Below, piece by piece: positions 1 to 6,877 of a stretch of 12,101 nucleotides of DNA. The notes below the pieces were generated by a model. It ran no database searches and was not told the DNA's origin. It worked only from the letters and a program-made list of their open reading frames with translations. The stretch comes from an uncultured Clostridia bacterium (GTDB lineage Bacteria; Bacillota; Clostridia; UMGS1810). Each line of letters opens with the position of its first letter. Positions within the stretch are counted from its first letter, which is position 1. Location: contig CALGRC010000214.1 in assembly GCA_937959315.1 (NCBI GenBank), forward strand, positions 1 through 12,101. Reading direction: 5' to 3'. Made by a program: the position numbers and the translations under genes.

Positions 1-2321
1 TGTTCAATGACCACTTCATGGGCAAGCTCCCCGCCCAGATAGGTAAACTCGGCAAGCATTTCGTCAGTGGTGCGCAAATAAAGCGGCGCCTGCTTGTCCG
101 CGTCGGCAAACCCCTGGCCGGCCATCAAAATGCGGCGGAACACCTCATCCTTGGGGTTTAAAAAGTGGACGTCGCAAGTGGCGACGGTCAGTTTGCCTGC
201 CCGCCTGCCAAAGTCAATGATCATTTTGTTGATGTATTTGAGGTCTTCCACACTGCCGACCGAGCCGTTGTCCACCAAAAACTGGTTGTTGCCCAGCGGC
301 TGGATTTCCAGGTAGTCGTAGAATTTGATGATTTTGTTAATCTCGTTGAAATTGACGTTTTTGGGATTTTCCAAAAGCGCCCGGTAGAGCTCGCCAGCCT
401 CACAGGCAGAGCCCACCAGCAGCCCTTCGCGGTATTGCTCCAGCAGGCTTTTGGGTACCCGTGGGCGCTTGTAAAAGTAGTCTAAGTGCGATTTTGAGAT
501 AATATGGTATAAATTGCGCAGCCCTGTGTAATTCTTCACCAAAATTATGGTGTGGTAGGTGCGCTGGGATTTGATATCCACATCGCCTGCCAAGGTGGTA
601 TTTAAAGCAGATAGCTTGGTTGCGCCGCGTGTTTTTAATATATCGCACAGCTTCAAAAACAGCATGGCGGTCGCCGCCGCGTCGTCGCAGGCGCGGTGGG
701 CGTTTTCCAGTTTGATATCAAAATACTTGGTCAGCGTTCCCAGCTTGTGGTTTTTGGCGTCTTTTACCAGCGTACGGGAAAGCTCCAAGGTATCGATGTA
801 TGGAAAGGTGAAATCCAGCCCGTTGGCGTTGGCTGCCGCGCGGATAAACGAGGTGTCAAACCCCGCGTTGTGCGCCACCAGGGCGGCGGAACCCACAAAA
901 TCGTAAAAGTCGCGGATGGCCTGGGATATCACCGGCGCATCTTTCACCATATCGTCGGTGATGTGGGTGAGCTCGGTAATCTTTTCAGGGATATGCCGTT
1001 CCGGATTGACAAAGGTTTCAAACCGGCCGACCTCCTCGCCGTTTTTGAGCTTGACCGCGCCGATTTCGGTAATGGCGTCGCCGGTAGGGGAGAGGCCGGT
1101 GGTCTCCAAGTCGAACACCACAAATTCCCCGTCCAAATCGCCGGCGGCCTCGCCATAGACAATGGGTACGCTGTCGCTGACAAGATAGGCTTCCACGCCG
1201 TAGATGATTTTGATACCGTGCTTTTTGGCCGCATTTGCCGCTTCGGGGAAGGCCTGTACGTTGCCGTGGTCAGTAATGGCCACCGCCTTGTGCCCCCACC
1301 GTGCCGCAGTGGACACCAAATCGCTGGCGCTGGCCATGCCGTCCATGGCGGACATCTGGGTATGCAGGTGCAGTTCCACCCGTTTTTCTTCGGCAGTATC
1401 CTCCCGCTGGGGCTTTTGGGCACGGACAATATCGTTTACCATGATGATATTTTCCCTGGCAAAGGTATCGTATTGGATGCGCCCGCGCAGCGTCACATAG
1501 ACGCCGTCCTTGACCTGCGCTTTGACGGATGGGAATTTGTCCTTTTCCAAAAAAGCTTTGGCAGAATAGGAGCTGGTTTCGTCGGTAATGCAGAACATCA
1601 GCAGCATTTTGCCGCTGCGCAGTTCCCGGCTGTCCACGCCGTACACCTCGCCGCGCACCACAACTGTGCTGTCGCCGTCGCTGATGGAGGACAGCGCCAC
1701 CGGCTCGCCCTTGATGGTTTTCCCCAAGATGATACCGCCCGTGTCTGCCGTATCCGGTTTGGCTGCCTTTGCAGCGGGCGGCGGCACAATTTTTTCCAGC
1801 TTTTCCAGCGTTTCGGCCTGCCGCTTTTCCAGTTCGTCTTCGGTGGAATCGTCCACAAATTTGACCTGTACCCGTTCGCCAAGCTGTGTGAACACCAGTT
1901 TTTCCATCAGCGTGTTGCAGCCGGTGTCTGCCAGCATACCGGTGCCGTATTTGCAACGCACGTACAGCACCCCTTCGCGGAAGGCGGCCGTGCTGTCGGT
2001 CAGCAGGCTGCGCACACCCGGCACCATGGTATTGACATAAAAGACCAAGTTTTCATAATAACGCGGCAAATCCACGTCGGCGAGCGCCATATTTTCATAT
2101 TTGACCTTGATGACCAGGCTGTTGAGGTCAAAGGCCTGCTGGGCTTCCTGTTTGACCGTTTCAATGAGGCCGTACGGAATGAGCGTTTCGCTGTAGAGCG
2201 TCAGCTCCATTTTCCGTGAAGCGGCATTGGCGTGGACGTCGTATATTTTTAAGGATGCAAGTTCCGGCGGGATGGAAATGCCGCGGAACAGCGTATCCAG
2301 CGTGACAGTGGTTGGTGACAT
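1..2321 (-). CDS. polC: DNA polymerase III alpha subunit, PolC type (N-terminal 773 residues; 3' end outside window)
   Basis: This is the replicative DNA polymerase of Firmicutes, with built-in 3'-5' proofreading. The frame is open from the ATG at 2321 to the left edge, about half of the usual roughly 1,400 residues. Visible domains in order: an N-terminal domain to about residue 205; an OB-fold-like segment at about 210-300 after a linker rich in Pro and Ala; the PHP domain opening with HLHTQMSAMDGM at 318; and ITDHGNVQAF at 349. A DEDDh exonuclease is inserted there: FDLETTG with D404 and E406, HNAGFD with D489, and HRACDD with H542 and D547. PHP then resumes, with a CDVHFLNPKDEVFRR segment near residue 700. 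All four acidic residues and the His of the exonuclease are present, so proofreading should be intact. The palm, thumb and fingers lie outside the window. The start is set by AGAAAGGA 8 nt upstream. The gene follows ispG by 34 nt and is probably co-transcribed with it. Confidence 0.97.
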   Translation of the reverse strand, partial: MSPTTVTLDTLFRGISIPPELASLKIYDVHANAASRKMELTLYSETLIPYGLIETVKQEAQQAFDLNSLVIKVKYENMALADVDLPRYYENLVFYVNTMVPGVRSLLTDSTAAFREGVLYVRCKYGTGMLADTGCNTLMEKLVFTQLGERVQVKFVDDSTEDELEKRQAETLEKLEKIVPPPAAKAAKPDTADTGGIILGKTIKGEPVALSSISDGDSTVVVRGEVYGVDSRELRSGKMLLMFCITDETSSYSAKAFLEKDKFPSVKAQVKDGVYVTLRGRIQYDTFARENIIMVNDIVRAQKPQREDTAEEKRVELHLHTQMSAMDGMASASDLVSTAARWGHKAVAITDHGNVQAFPEAANAAKKHGIKIIYGVEAYLVSDSVPIVYGEAAGDLDGEFVVFDLETTGLSPTGDAITEIGAVKLKNGEEVGRFETFVNPERHIPEKITELTHITDDMVKDAPVISQAIRDFYDFVGSAALVAHNAGFDTSFIRAAANANGLDFTFPYIDTLELSRTLVKDAKNHKLGTLTKYFDIKLENAHRACDDAAATAMLFLKLCDILKTRGATKLSALNTTLAGDVDIKSQRTYHTIILVKNYTGLRNLYHIISKSHLDYFYKRPRVPKSLLEQYREGLLVGSACEAGELYRALLENPKNVNFNEINKIIKFYDYLEIQPLGNNQFLVDNGSVGSVEDLKYINKMIIDFGRRAGKLTVATCDVHFLNPKDEVFRRILMAGQGFADADKQAPLYLRTTDEMLAEFTYLGGELAHEVVIE

Positions 2322-2355
2322 GGCGTTTTTCCTTTCTATGTATGACAGCTATGGA

Positions 2356-3396
2356 TTACAATTTTTCAATTTCCTGTACCAGCGCGGCAAATAGTCCTGC
2401 TTCAGGTACTTTTTTCATAGGGGTCCCCTTTTGAAACAGCAGCCCGTACCCATCGCCGCCCGCAATGCCGATATCTGCTTCGCGCGCTTCGCCCGGGCCG
2501 TTGACCGCGCACCCCATCACCGCAACCGTGATGGGCTTATCTACCGTTTGCAGGTATCCCTCTACTTTTTTTGCAAGCGGTATCATATCGATATGCGTAC
2601 GCGCGCAGGTGGGGCAGGATATGAGTTTGGCGCCAAACTCGCGCAGTGAAAGCGCTTTTAAAATTTCTTTGGCAATTTTGATTTCCTGCACCGGGTCATC
2701 GGTGAGCGATACCCGGATGGTATCGCCGATGCCGTCTGCCAAAAGGGCGCCAATGCCAATGGCGGATTTGACAGTGCCCGATAAAAAGGTACCTGCCTCG
2801 GTGACCCCCAGATGTAGCGGGTAAGGCGTCTGCTCGCGCAAAATCCGGCACGCCTCTATGGTGGTGCGCACGTCCGAGGCCTTGACGGATAAAACGATAT
2901 TTGAAAATCCGCAGTCCTCCAAAAGCGATGCGTGGCGCAGGGCACTTTCTACCAGCGCCTGTGCAGTGGGGCCGCCGTGGGTTTTGAGCAAATCCTTTTC
3001 TACTGACCCGCTGTTGACGCCAATGCGGATGGGTATGCCGCACCGCTCTGCCATCTGTGCAACCGCGCGTACCCTGTCGGGGGAGCCAATGTTGCCCGGG
3101 TTTAGGCGCACTTTGTCCGCGCCATGTTCCATGGCGGCGATAGCCAGCCGGTAGTCAAAGTGGATGTCTGCCACCAGCGGGATATGGATTTGTTTTTTGA
3201 TTTCAGAAATTGCGCATGCACTTTCCCCATCTGGTACTGAAACACGTACAATTTCGCACCCGGCAGCCTCCAGCGCCAGAATTTGTTTGACGGTTGCCGG
3301 CACGTTGGCTGTAGGGGTGTTGCACATGGACTGGATGCGGATGGGGTTCCCACCCCCAATGGGATATTTCCCGATGGATACCGTTTTTGCTTCCAT
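2356..3396 (-). CDS. ispG: 4-hydroxy-3-methylbut-2-en-1-yl diphosphate synthase (flavodoxin/ferredoxin)
   Basis: IspG (GcpE) is the iron-sulfur enzyme that converts 2-C-methyl-D-erythritol 2,4-cyclodiphosphate to HMBPP, the penultimate step of the MEP isoprenoid pathway. The 346-residue length fits the short bacterial form. The N-terminal TIM-barrel part carries IQSMCNTPTANV (21-32), VADIHFDYRLA (75-85) and VRLNPGNIG (96-104). The C-terminal [4Fe-4S] domain has C261 and C264 in SCPTCARTHID, plus C296 and E303 in GCAVNGPGEA, matching the three-Cys-plus-Glu cluster ligand set of the family. I chose the ATG at 3396 because AAGGAAG lies about 8 nt upstream. A GTG two codons earlier (3402) is too close to that site. 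It is the first gene of an ispG-polC unit. In many Clostridia it sits directly after rseP, but here it is on the opposite strand from dxr and rseP. Confidence 0.97.
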   Translation of the reverse strand: MEAKTVSIGKYPIGGGNPIRIQSMCNTPTANVPATVKQILALEAAGCEIVRVSVPDGESACAISEIKKQIHIPLVADIHFDYRLAIAAMEHGADKVRLNPGNIGSPDRVRAVAQMAERCGIPIRIGVNSGSVEKDLLKTHGGPTAQALVESALRHASLLEDCGFSNIVLSVKASDVRTTIEACRILREQTPYPLHLGVTEAGTFLSGTVKSAIGIGALLADGIGDTIRVSLTDDPVQEIKIAKEILKALSLREFGAKLISCPTCARTHIDMIPLAKKVEGYLQTVDKPITVAVMGCAVNGPGEAREADIGIAGGDGYGLLFQKGTPMKKVPEAGLFAALVQEIEKL

Positions 3397-3434
3397 GCGC
3401 ACCGCTTCCTTTCAAGCTGCAAAATGATATCTTT

Positions 3435-3463
3435 AGTATAGCACAAACCCCGCTGGAAAACAA
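3435..3463 (-). promoter_or_regulatory. Predicted sigma-A promoter of ispG-polC
   Basis: Read on the minus strand, TTGTTT (3458-3463) and TATACT (3435-3440) are separated by 17 bp. TG at the expected position before the -10 makes it an extended -10. Transcription would start near 3428, leaving a leader of about 32 nt before the ispG ATG. No other good hexamer pair was seen between ispG and the divergent gene on this strand. Confidence 0.7.
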
Positions 3464-3541
3464 GCGGCAGGGGGCGTAAAAAAATATGCACAGGAAACAG
3501 AAATCTTTTTGAGGAAATCTACCAAATTGGTGAATAAATGA

Positions 3542-3570
3542 TTGAAGATTTTTGTATCTTATAGTATAAT
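3542..3570 (+). promoter_or_regulatory. Predicted sigma-A promoter of the small P-loop gene
   Basis: TTGAAG (3542-3547) and a consensus TATAAT (3565-3570) are separated by 17 bp. The predicted start is near 3577, about 50 nt before the ATG at 3627. The -10 regions of this promoter and the divergent ispG promoter are about 125 bp apart, so the two units share one intergenic control region. A short inverted repeat, ACCAA-A-TTGGT (3521-3531), lies just upstream of the -35. Confidence 0.75.
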
Positions 3571-3626
3571 AACATCAAGTAACAGGTCATGTGCGATAAA
3601 TCCATTTCAAAAGGAGGATGCTTGCG

Positions 3627-4037
3627 ATGGTTCATTTGATTGTTGGAAGAAAAGGGACCGGAAAGACCAAAGCGCTGCTCGACCGTGTAAATGAGGCGGT
3701 TCAAAATGAGCATGGGAACATTGTGTTTATCAACCGCGGGCAGCGCCATATGTTTGATTTGAGCCACGATGTGCGCCTGATTGACGCAGACCAGCTTGGG
3801 ATTGACACATTTTGTGCATTTGAGGGGTTTATCAAGGGGATTTTATCACAGAATTATGATATTACACACATTTTTGTCGATTCCCTGTTTAAAATTGTAA
3901 ACGACGATTATGCGGGGCTGCCCGAGTTTATTGGGCGGCTGGAAAAAATTGCGGATGGGAATGCGTTGTCCTTTACCATTACCATCAGTGCCGGCCGGGA
4001 GGAGCTGCCGGAAGAGGTGGAAGAATATATCGCGTAG
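3627..4037 (+). CDS. Small P-loop NTPase-like protein of unknown function
   Basis: This is a 136-residue cytosolic protein with no signal peptide or membrane segment. It has a clear Walker A motif (GRKGTGKT, residues 7-14) at the end of the first predicted strand. Further predicted strands are NIVFIN (31-36), VRLID (49-53), HIFVDSL (81-87) and LSFTITISA (114-122). D85 could be the Walker B aspartate, but the usual following Glu is a Ser. The strand ending TISA resembles a sensor strand. The pattern suggests a minimal RecA-like nucleotide-binding core with no accessory domain. I do not recognise a named family and assign no function. The start at 3627 is supported by AAGGAGG with a 9-nt gap; the in-frame ATG at 3618 abuts that site and is excluded. 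The gene has its own promoter and terminator and is therefore monocistronic. Confidence 0.85.
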   Translation: MVHLIVGRKGTGKTKALLDRVNEAVQNEHGNIVFINRGQRHMFDLSHDVRLIDADQLGIDTFCAFEGFIKGILSQNYDITHIFVDSLFKIVNDDYAGLPEFIGRLEKIADGNALSFTITISAGREELPEEVEEYIA

Positions 4038-4088
4038 CGGGTATTTGCTTGTGTATGCCCTGGCGCGATTTTTTTGACGGATTTTGCG

Positions 4089-4116
4089 AAAACCGCCTTT
4101 TACAAGGGCGGTTTTT
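4089..4116 (+). terminator. Intrinsic terminator after the P-loop gene
   Basis: AAAACCGCC (4089-4097) pairs with GGCGGTTTT (4107-4115) around a 9-nt loop, and the stem runs into a T-tract (4112-4116). It lies about 50 nt after the stop codon at 4037 and upstream of the rpsB promoter, so it separates the two units. The A-rich left side means it could also work weakly in the other direction. Confidence 0.8.
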
Positions 4117-4167
4117 CTATGTATCAAACAGGTTTGGCTGGGAAATGCTAAAAAGGCAAATTCCCCC

Positions 4168-4196
4168 TTGCAATTTGCTGCAAGCTGTGGTAAAAT
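4168..4196 (+). promoter_or_regulatory. Predicted sigma-A promoter of rpsB-tsf
   Basis: TTGCAA (4168-4173) and TAAAAT (4191-4196) are separated by 17 bp, with TG at the extended -10 position. Initiation near 4203 would give a leader of about 130 nt, long for a housekeeping gene. The strength of the match fits the high expression expected for ribosomal protein S2. Confidence 0.75.
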
Positions 4197-4202
4197 GATA
4201 CG

Positions 4203-4331
4203 CGGTAAAAATACACACGCGCCCGATGGGGCCGGCGTTGCAATGCGTGTTTTCATAGAAACGGCGCGTATTGTCCCGGTTTTCAGACGACGGCAGCGGC
4301 GGTATTTAAAAACAATGGAGGTGCTTTACGT
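4203..4331 (+). promoter_or_regulatory. Long 5' leader of rpsB with possible RNA structure
   Basis: This is the untranslated stretch between the predicted transcription start and the rpsB ATG. It contains two mutually exclusive pairings. ACACGC (4215-4220) can pair with GCGTGT (4245-4250), enclosing a GCCC-GATG-GGGC hairpin (4221-4232). Alternatively ACGCGCC (4217-4223) can pair with GGCGCGT (4263-4269). I see no terminator-like U-tract before the rpsB ribosome binding site. Several ribosomal protein operons are controlled by leader RNAs, but I do not recognise this one as a described class. The structure is inference from complementarity alone. Confidence 0.3.
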
Positions 4332-5114
4332 ATGTCAGTCGTTTCTATGAAGCAGTTGTTGGAAGCGGGCGTCCACTTTGGCCATCAGACGCGCCGGTGG
4401 AACCCCAAAATGGCCGAGTACATCTATACTGAGCGCAATGGGATTTATATCATCAATCTGCAGCGCACGGTGAAAAAGATTGGCGAGGCGTATGATTTTA
4501 TCCGTTCGGTTGCCGAAAGCGGGCAGGATATCCTGTTTGTCGGTACCAAAAAGCAGGCGCAGGAGTCTATCCGCGACGAGGCGCTGCGCGTCGGTATGTA
4601 TTATGTCAATGCCCGTTGGCTGGGCGGTATGCTCACCAATTTTAAAACCATCCGCAAACGGATTGACCGTTTGAACCAATTGGAAAAAATGGAAGCCGAC
4701 GGCACGTTTGACTTGCTGCCCAAAAAGGAAGTTGGAAAACTGAAATTAGAGGCTGAAAAGCTGACTAAATATTTAGGCGGTATCAAAGAGATGCGCCGTC
4801 TGCCGGGCGCTATGTTTGTGGTGGACCCGCGCAAGGAAAAAATTGCAGTATCGGAAGCGCGCAAGCTGGGTATCCCGGTGGTTGCGATTGTGGATACCAA
4901 CTGCGACCCGGACGAGGTGGATTATGTTATCCCGGGCAACGACGACGCCATCCGTGCGGTCAAGCTGATTGCGGCGACCATTGCAAACGCGGTGATTGAA
5001 GGCCGCCAGGGCGAGCAGATGGACGCCGAAGGCGAGTCTGCGGCTGAAATGGCAGATACGGCGGAGCAGGCGGCTGAACAAGAGCTGGAAGCTGCCGCGG
5101 CAAGCGTGGAATAA
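4332..5114 (+). CDS. rpsB: 30S ribosomal protein S2
   Basis: S2 is a late-assembling protein of the small ribosomal subunit, needed for S1-type mRNA contacts and initiation in many bacteria. The 260-residue product begins with the family hallmark MKQLLEAGVHFGHQTRRWNP (6-25). It continues with YIYTERNGIYIINLQRT, then FVGTKKQAQE, then RWLGGMLTNFKTI. FVVDPRKEKIAVSEARKLGI and the IVDTNCDPDEVDYVIPGNDD signature follow. The last 30 or so residues form an acidic tail rich in Ala and Glu, as often seen in S2 proteins and probably disordered. The start has GGAGGTG (4317-4323) 8 nt upstream. The gene is first in a two-gene unit with tsf, which follows after 19 nt, the near-universal bacterial pairing. 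Confidence 0.98.
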   Translation: MSVVSMKQLLEAGVHFGHQTRRWNPKMAEYIYTERNGIYIINLQRTVKKIGEAYDFIRSVAESGQDILFVGTKKQAQESIRDEALRVGMYYVNARWLGGMLTNFKTIRKRIDRLNQLEKMEADGTFDLLPKKEVGKLKLEAEKLTKYLGGIKEMRRLPGAMFVVDPRKEKIAVSEARKLGIPVVAIVDTNCDPDEVDYVIPGNDDAIRAVKLIAATIANAVIEGRQGEQMDAEGESAAEMADTAEQAAEQELEAAAASVE

Positions 5115-5133
5115 GGCGGGAGGAGTAAAAGCG

Positions 5134-6039
5134 ATGTTTACAGCAAAAGATGTGAAGGATTTGCGTGAAAAAACCGGCTGCGGCATGATGGACTGCAAAA
5201 AAGCGCTGACCGAAGCCGATGGGAATATGGAAAAGGCCATTGAGCTTTTGCGGGAAAAGGGCCTGGCAGCAGCGGCGAAAAAGAGCGGCCGGATTGCGGC
5301 GGAAGGCCTGGTTGACGCATATGTTTCGGCCGACGGCAAGGTGGGCGCGGTCATCGAGGTCAACAGTGAAACCGACTTTGTGGCAAAAAATGCCGACTTC
5401 AAAGCGTTTGTCAAAACGCTGGCGCAGATTGTTGCCGAGCAGAACCCGGCGGATGTCGCGCAGCTCATGGAGCTGGAATACACTGGCAGCGGCATGAAGG
5501 TTGAGGAAATGCTGCGGGAAAAAATCCTGGTCATTGGCGAAAATATGAATATCCGCCGGTTTGCCCGGTTTGAGGGCGCGGTGGTGTCTTATATCCATGG
5601 CGAGGGCCGGATTGGCGTACTGGTAGATTTTGCAACAGATGTGGCTGGAAAAGACGGGTTCGACGCCTTTGCCAAGGATATTGCCATGCAGATTGCCGCG
5701 GCGGCGCCGCAGTATTTGTGTGAAGAGGATGTGCCGGCAGAGGTGCTGGATAAGGAAAAGGAAATTTTGACGGTGCAGGCTATGAACGAGGGCAAACCGG
5801 AGGCGATTGCCCAGAAAATGGTTGCCGGCCGCATTAAGAAATTCTATAAAGAGGTTTGCCTGGTGAATCAGCAGTATGTCAAAGATCCGGACAAAGACGT
5901 TAAAGCCTATGTGGACGAGACGGCAAAGGCCCTGGGCGGCAGCATCAAAATCAACAGATTTGCGCGGTTTGAAAAAGGCGAAGGCCTGGAAAAACGCGAG
6001 GACAACTTTGCAGACGAAGTTGCTAGCATGATGAAGTAA
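5134..6039 (+). CDS. tsf: Elongation factor Ts
   Basis: EF-Ts is the guanine nucleotide exchange factor that recycles EF-Tu from its GDP to its GTP form during translation. The 301-residue protein has the N-terminal UBA-like domain with LREKTGCGMMDCKKAL (10-25), then the core signature VIEVNSETDFVAKN (73-86). That signature contains the TDFVAKN loop (80-86), which inserts into EF-Tu and displaces the Mg2+ site. Two RRFARFEG/NRFARFEKG segments (141-148 and 274-282) mark the duplicated dimerisation subdomains. A long helical insert (about 195-240) is the coiled-coil region. The start at 5134 is fixed by GGGAGGAG (5118-5125) with an 8-nt gap. The open frame extends further upstream inside rpsB, but without a ribosome binding site or family similarity. 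A terminator follows the stop. Confidence 0.98.
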   Translation: MFTAKDVKDLREKTGCGMMDCKKALTEADGNMEKAIELLREKGLAAAAKKSGRIAAEGLVDAYVSADGKVGAVIEVNSETDFVAKNADFKAFVKTLAQIVAEQNPADVAQLMELEYTGSGMKVEEMLREKILVIGENMNIRRFARFEGAVVSYIHGEGRIGVLVDFATDVAGKDGFDAFAKDIAMQIAAAAPQYLCEEDVPAEVLDKEKEILTVQAMNEGKPEAIAQKMVAGRIKKFYKEVCLVNQQYVKDPDKDVKAYVDETAKALGGSIKINRFARFEKGEGLEKREDNFADEVASMMK

Positions 6040-6065
6040 CATTTGTAGAAAAAAGACGCATAAAA

Positions 6066-6108
6066 AATCCAAAAAAGGGGCACTTAGGTGTTCCTTTTTT
6101 TTTGGATT
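6066..6108 (+). terminator. Intrinsic terminator after tsf
   Basis: The core stem GGGGCAC (6077-6083) pairs with GTGTTCC (6088-6094) with two G-T wobbles and a 4-nt loop. It is extended by A6 (6071-6076) against T9 (6095-6103) and by AATCC against GGATT outside that. The T-tract follows the hairpin directly. The A-tract on the left makes the element nearly symmetric. It lies about 25 nt after the tsf stop and ends the rpsB-tsf transcript before pyrH. Confidence 0.8.
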
Positions 6109-6110
6109 CA

Positions 6111-6119
6111 TGGTATAAT
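6111..6119 (+). promoter_or_regulatory. Predicted extended -10 promoter of pyrH-frr
   Basis: TGGTATAAT carries a perfect TATAAT (6114-6119) with the extended -10 TG at 6111-6112. The -35 position (around 6091-6096) reads TTCCTT, a poor match that lies inside the tsf terminator. Promoters with an extended -10 can dispense with a good -35. Initiation near 6126 gives a leader of about 37 nt to the pyrH ATG. Confidence 0.55.
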
Positions 6120-6162
6120 AAATCCGGATATGAAGAAAAAGCTACCAATGACGGAGGACGGT

Positions 6163-6876
6163 ATGGGTACAAAATACAAACGGGTGCTATTGAAAGTCAG
6201 TGGCGAGGCGCTGGCAGGGGACAAGGGCTTTGGCCTGTGCGAGCAGACCATTGGAAGGATTACGGATACCATCAAAGAATGTGTGGATATGGGGGTACAG
6301 ATTGCCATTGTGGTAGGCGGCGGCAACTTTTGGCGCGGCCGCACCGGGGAGCATATGGACCGGACGCGCGCCGACCATATGGGTATGCTGGCGACGGTGA
6401 TCAATGCATTGGCGCTGTGCGACGCCTTGGAGCAGAGGGGTGTCCCTACAAGGGTGCAGACCGCCATTGAAATGCGGCAAATTGCAGAACCTTATATCCG
6501 CGGCAGGGCAGAGCGGCATTTGGAAAAGGGGCGGGTGGTTATTTTTGGGTGCGGCACCGGCAACCCGTTCTTCTCTACTGACACCACCGCGGCGCTGCGG
6601 GCGGCGGAAATTGACGCGGATATCATTTTGCTTGCCAAAAAGGTGGACGCGGTATACGACAGCGATCCGCATGTCAACAAAGCGGCGGTTAAATTTGATC
6701 ACTTGTCTTACATCGATGTGCTCAACCGCGGGCTTGGCGTGATGGATTCGACGGCTACTTCGCTGTGTATGGATAATAAAATCCCCATCCGGGTGTTTGG
6801 ATTAGACGACCCGGAAAATATCAAACGGGTTATCATGGGTGAAGAGATTGGAACAATTGTAAAGGACGGTGAATGA
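6163..6876 (+). CDS. pyrH: UMP kinase (uridylate kinase)
   Basis: PyrH phosphorylates UMP to UDP with ATP, feeding UTP, CTP and UDP-sugar pools. It belongs to the amino-acid-kinase fold and acts as a cytosolic hexamer. The 237-residue length is typical. Motifs in order: LLKVSGEALAG (9-19) for phosphate binding, IVVGGGNFWRG (49-59), and DHMGMLATVINALALCDALE (71-90). FGCGTGNPFFSTDTTAALRA (128-147) forms the UMP site, and LLAKKVDAVYDSDP (156-169) follows. I chose the ATG at 6163, with GGAGG 5 nt upstream. In-frame ATGs at 6130 and 6148 lack a ribosome binding site, and 6130 would lie only a few bases from the predicted transcript start. It is followed at once by frr, the usual order. Confidence 0.97.
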   Translation: MGTKYKRVLLKVSGEALAGDKGFGLCEQTIGRITDTIKECVDMGVQIAIVVGGGNFWRGRTGEHMDRTRADHMGMLATVINALALCDALEQRGVPTRVQTAIEMRQIAEPYIRGRAERHLEKGRVVIFGCGTGNPFFSTDTTAALRAAEIDADIILLAKKVDAVYDSDPHVNKAAVKFDHLSYIDVLNRGLGVMDSTATSLCMDNKIPIRVFGLDDPENIKRVIMGEEIGTIVKDGE

Positions 6877-6877
6877 G

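Noticed and set aside
696..2219. Long open frame of 507 codons on the plus strand
   Set aside because: It is antisense to polC, whose own frame has clear PHP and exonuclease motifs. The plus-strand translation is rich in His, Gly and Phe with no recognisable domain and no ribosome binding site, as expected of an antisense shadow in GC-rich DNA.
4084..4350. Open frame of 88 codons running into rpsB
   Set aside because: It would start before the terminator stem at 4089-4115, crosses the rpsB promoter and leader, and has no ribosome binding site. It is better explained as non-coding.
5016..5111. Low-complexity Ala/Glu-rich coding stretch at the end of rpsB
   Set aside because: Acidic, Ala-rich C-terminal tails are common in S2 proteins. 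The frame is uninterrupted to a normal stop before tsf, so it is neither a frameshift nor a separate element.
4960..6111. Open frame of 383 codons on the minus strand
   Set aside because: It is antisense to the end of rpsB and all of tsf. Its composition is dominated by Phe, His and Arg, with no motif and no promoter or ribosome binding site.
6088..6162. N-terminal extension of pyrH beginning MFLFFW
   Set aside because: It would start inside the tsf terminator and lies before the predicted transcript start. UMP kinases normally begin close to the LLKVSGEALAG motif, as they do from 6163.
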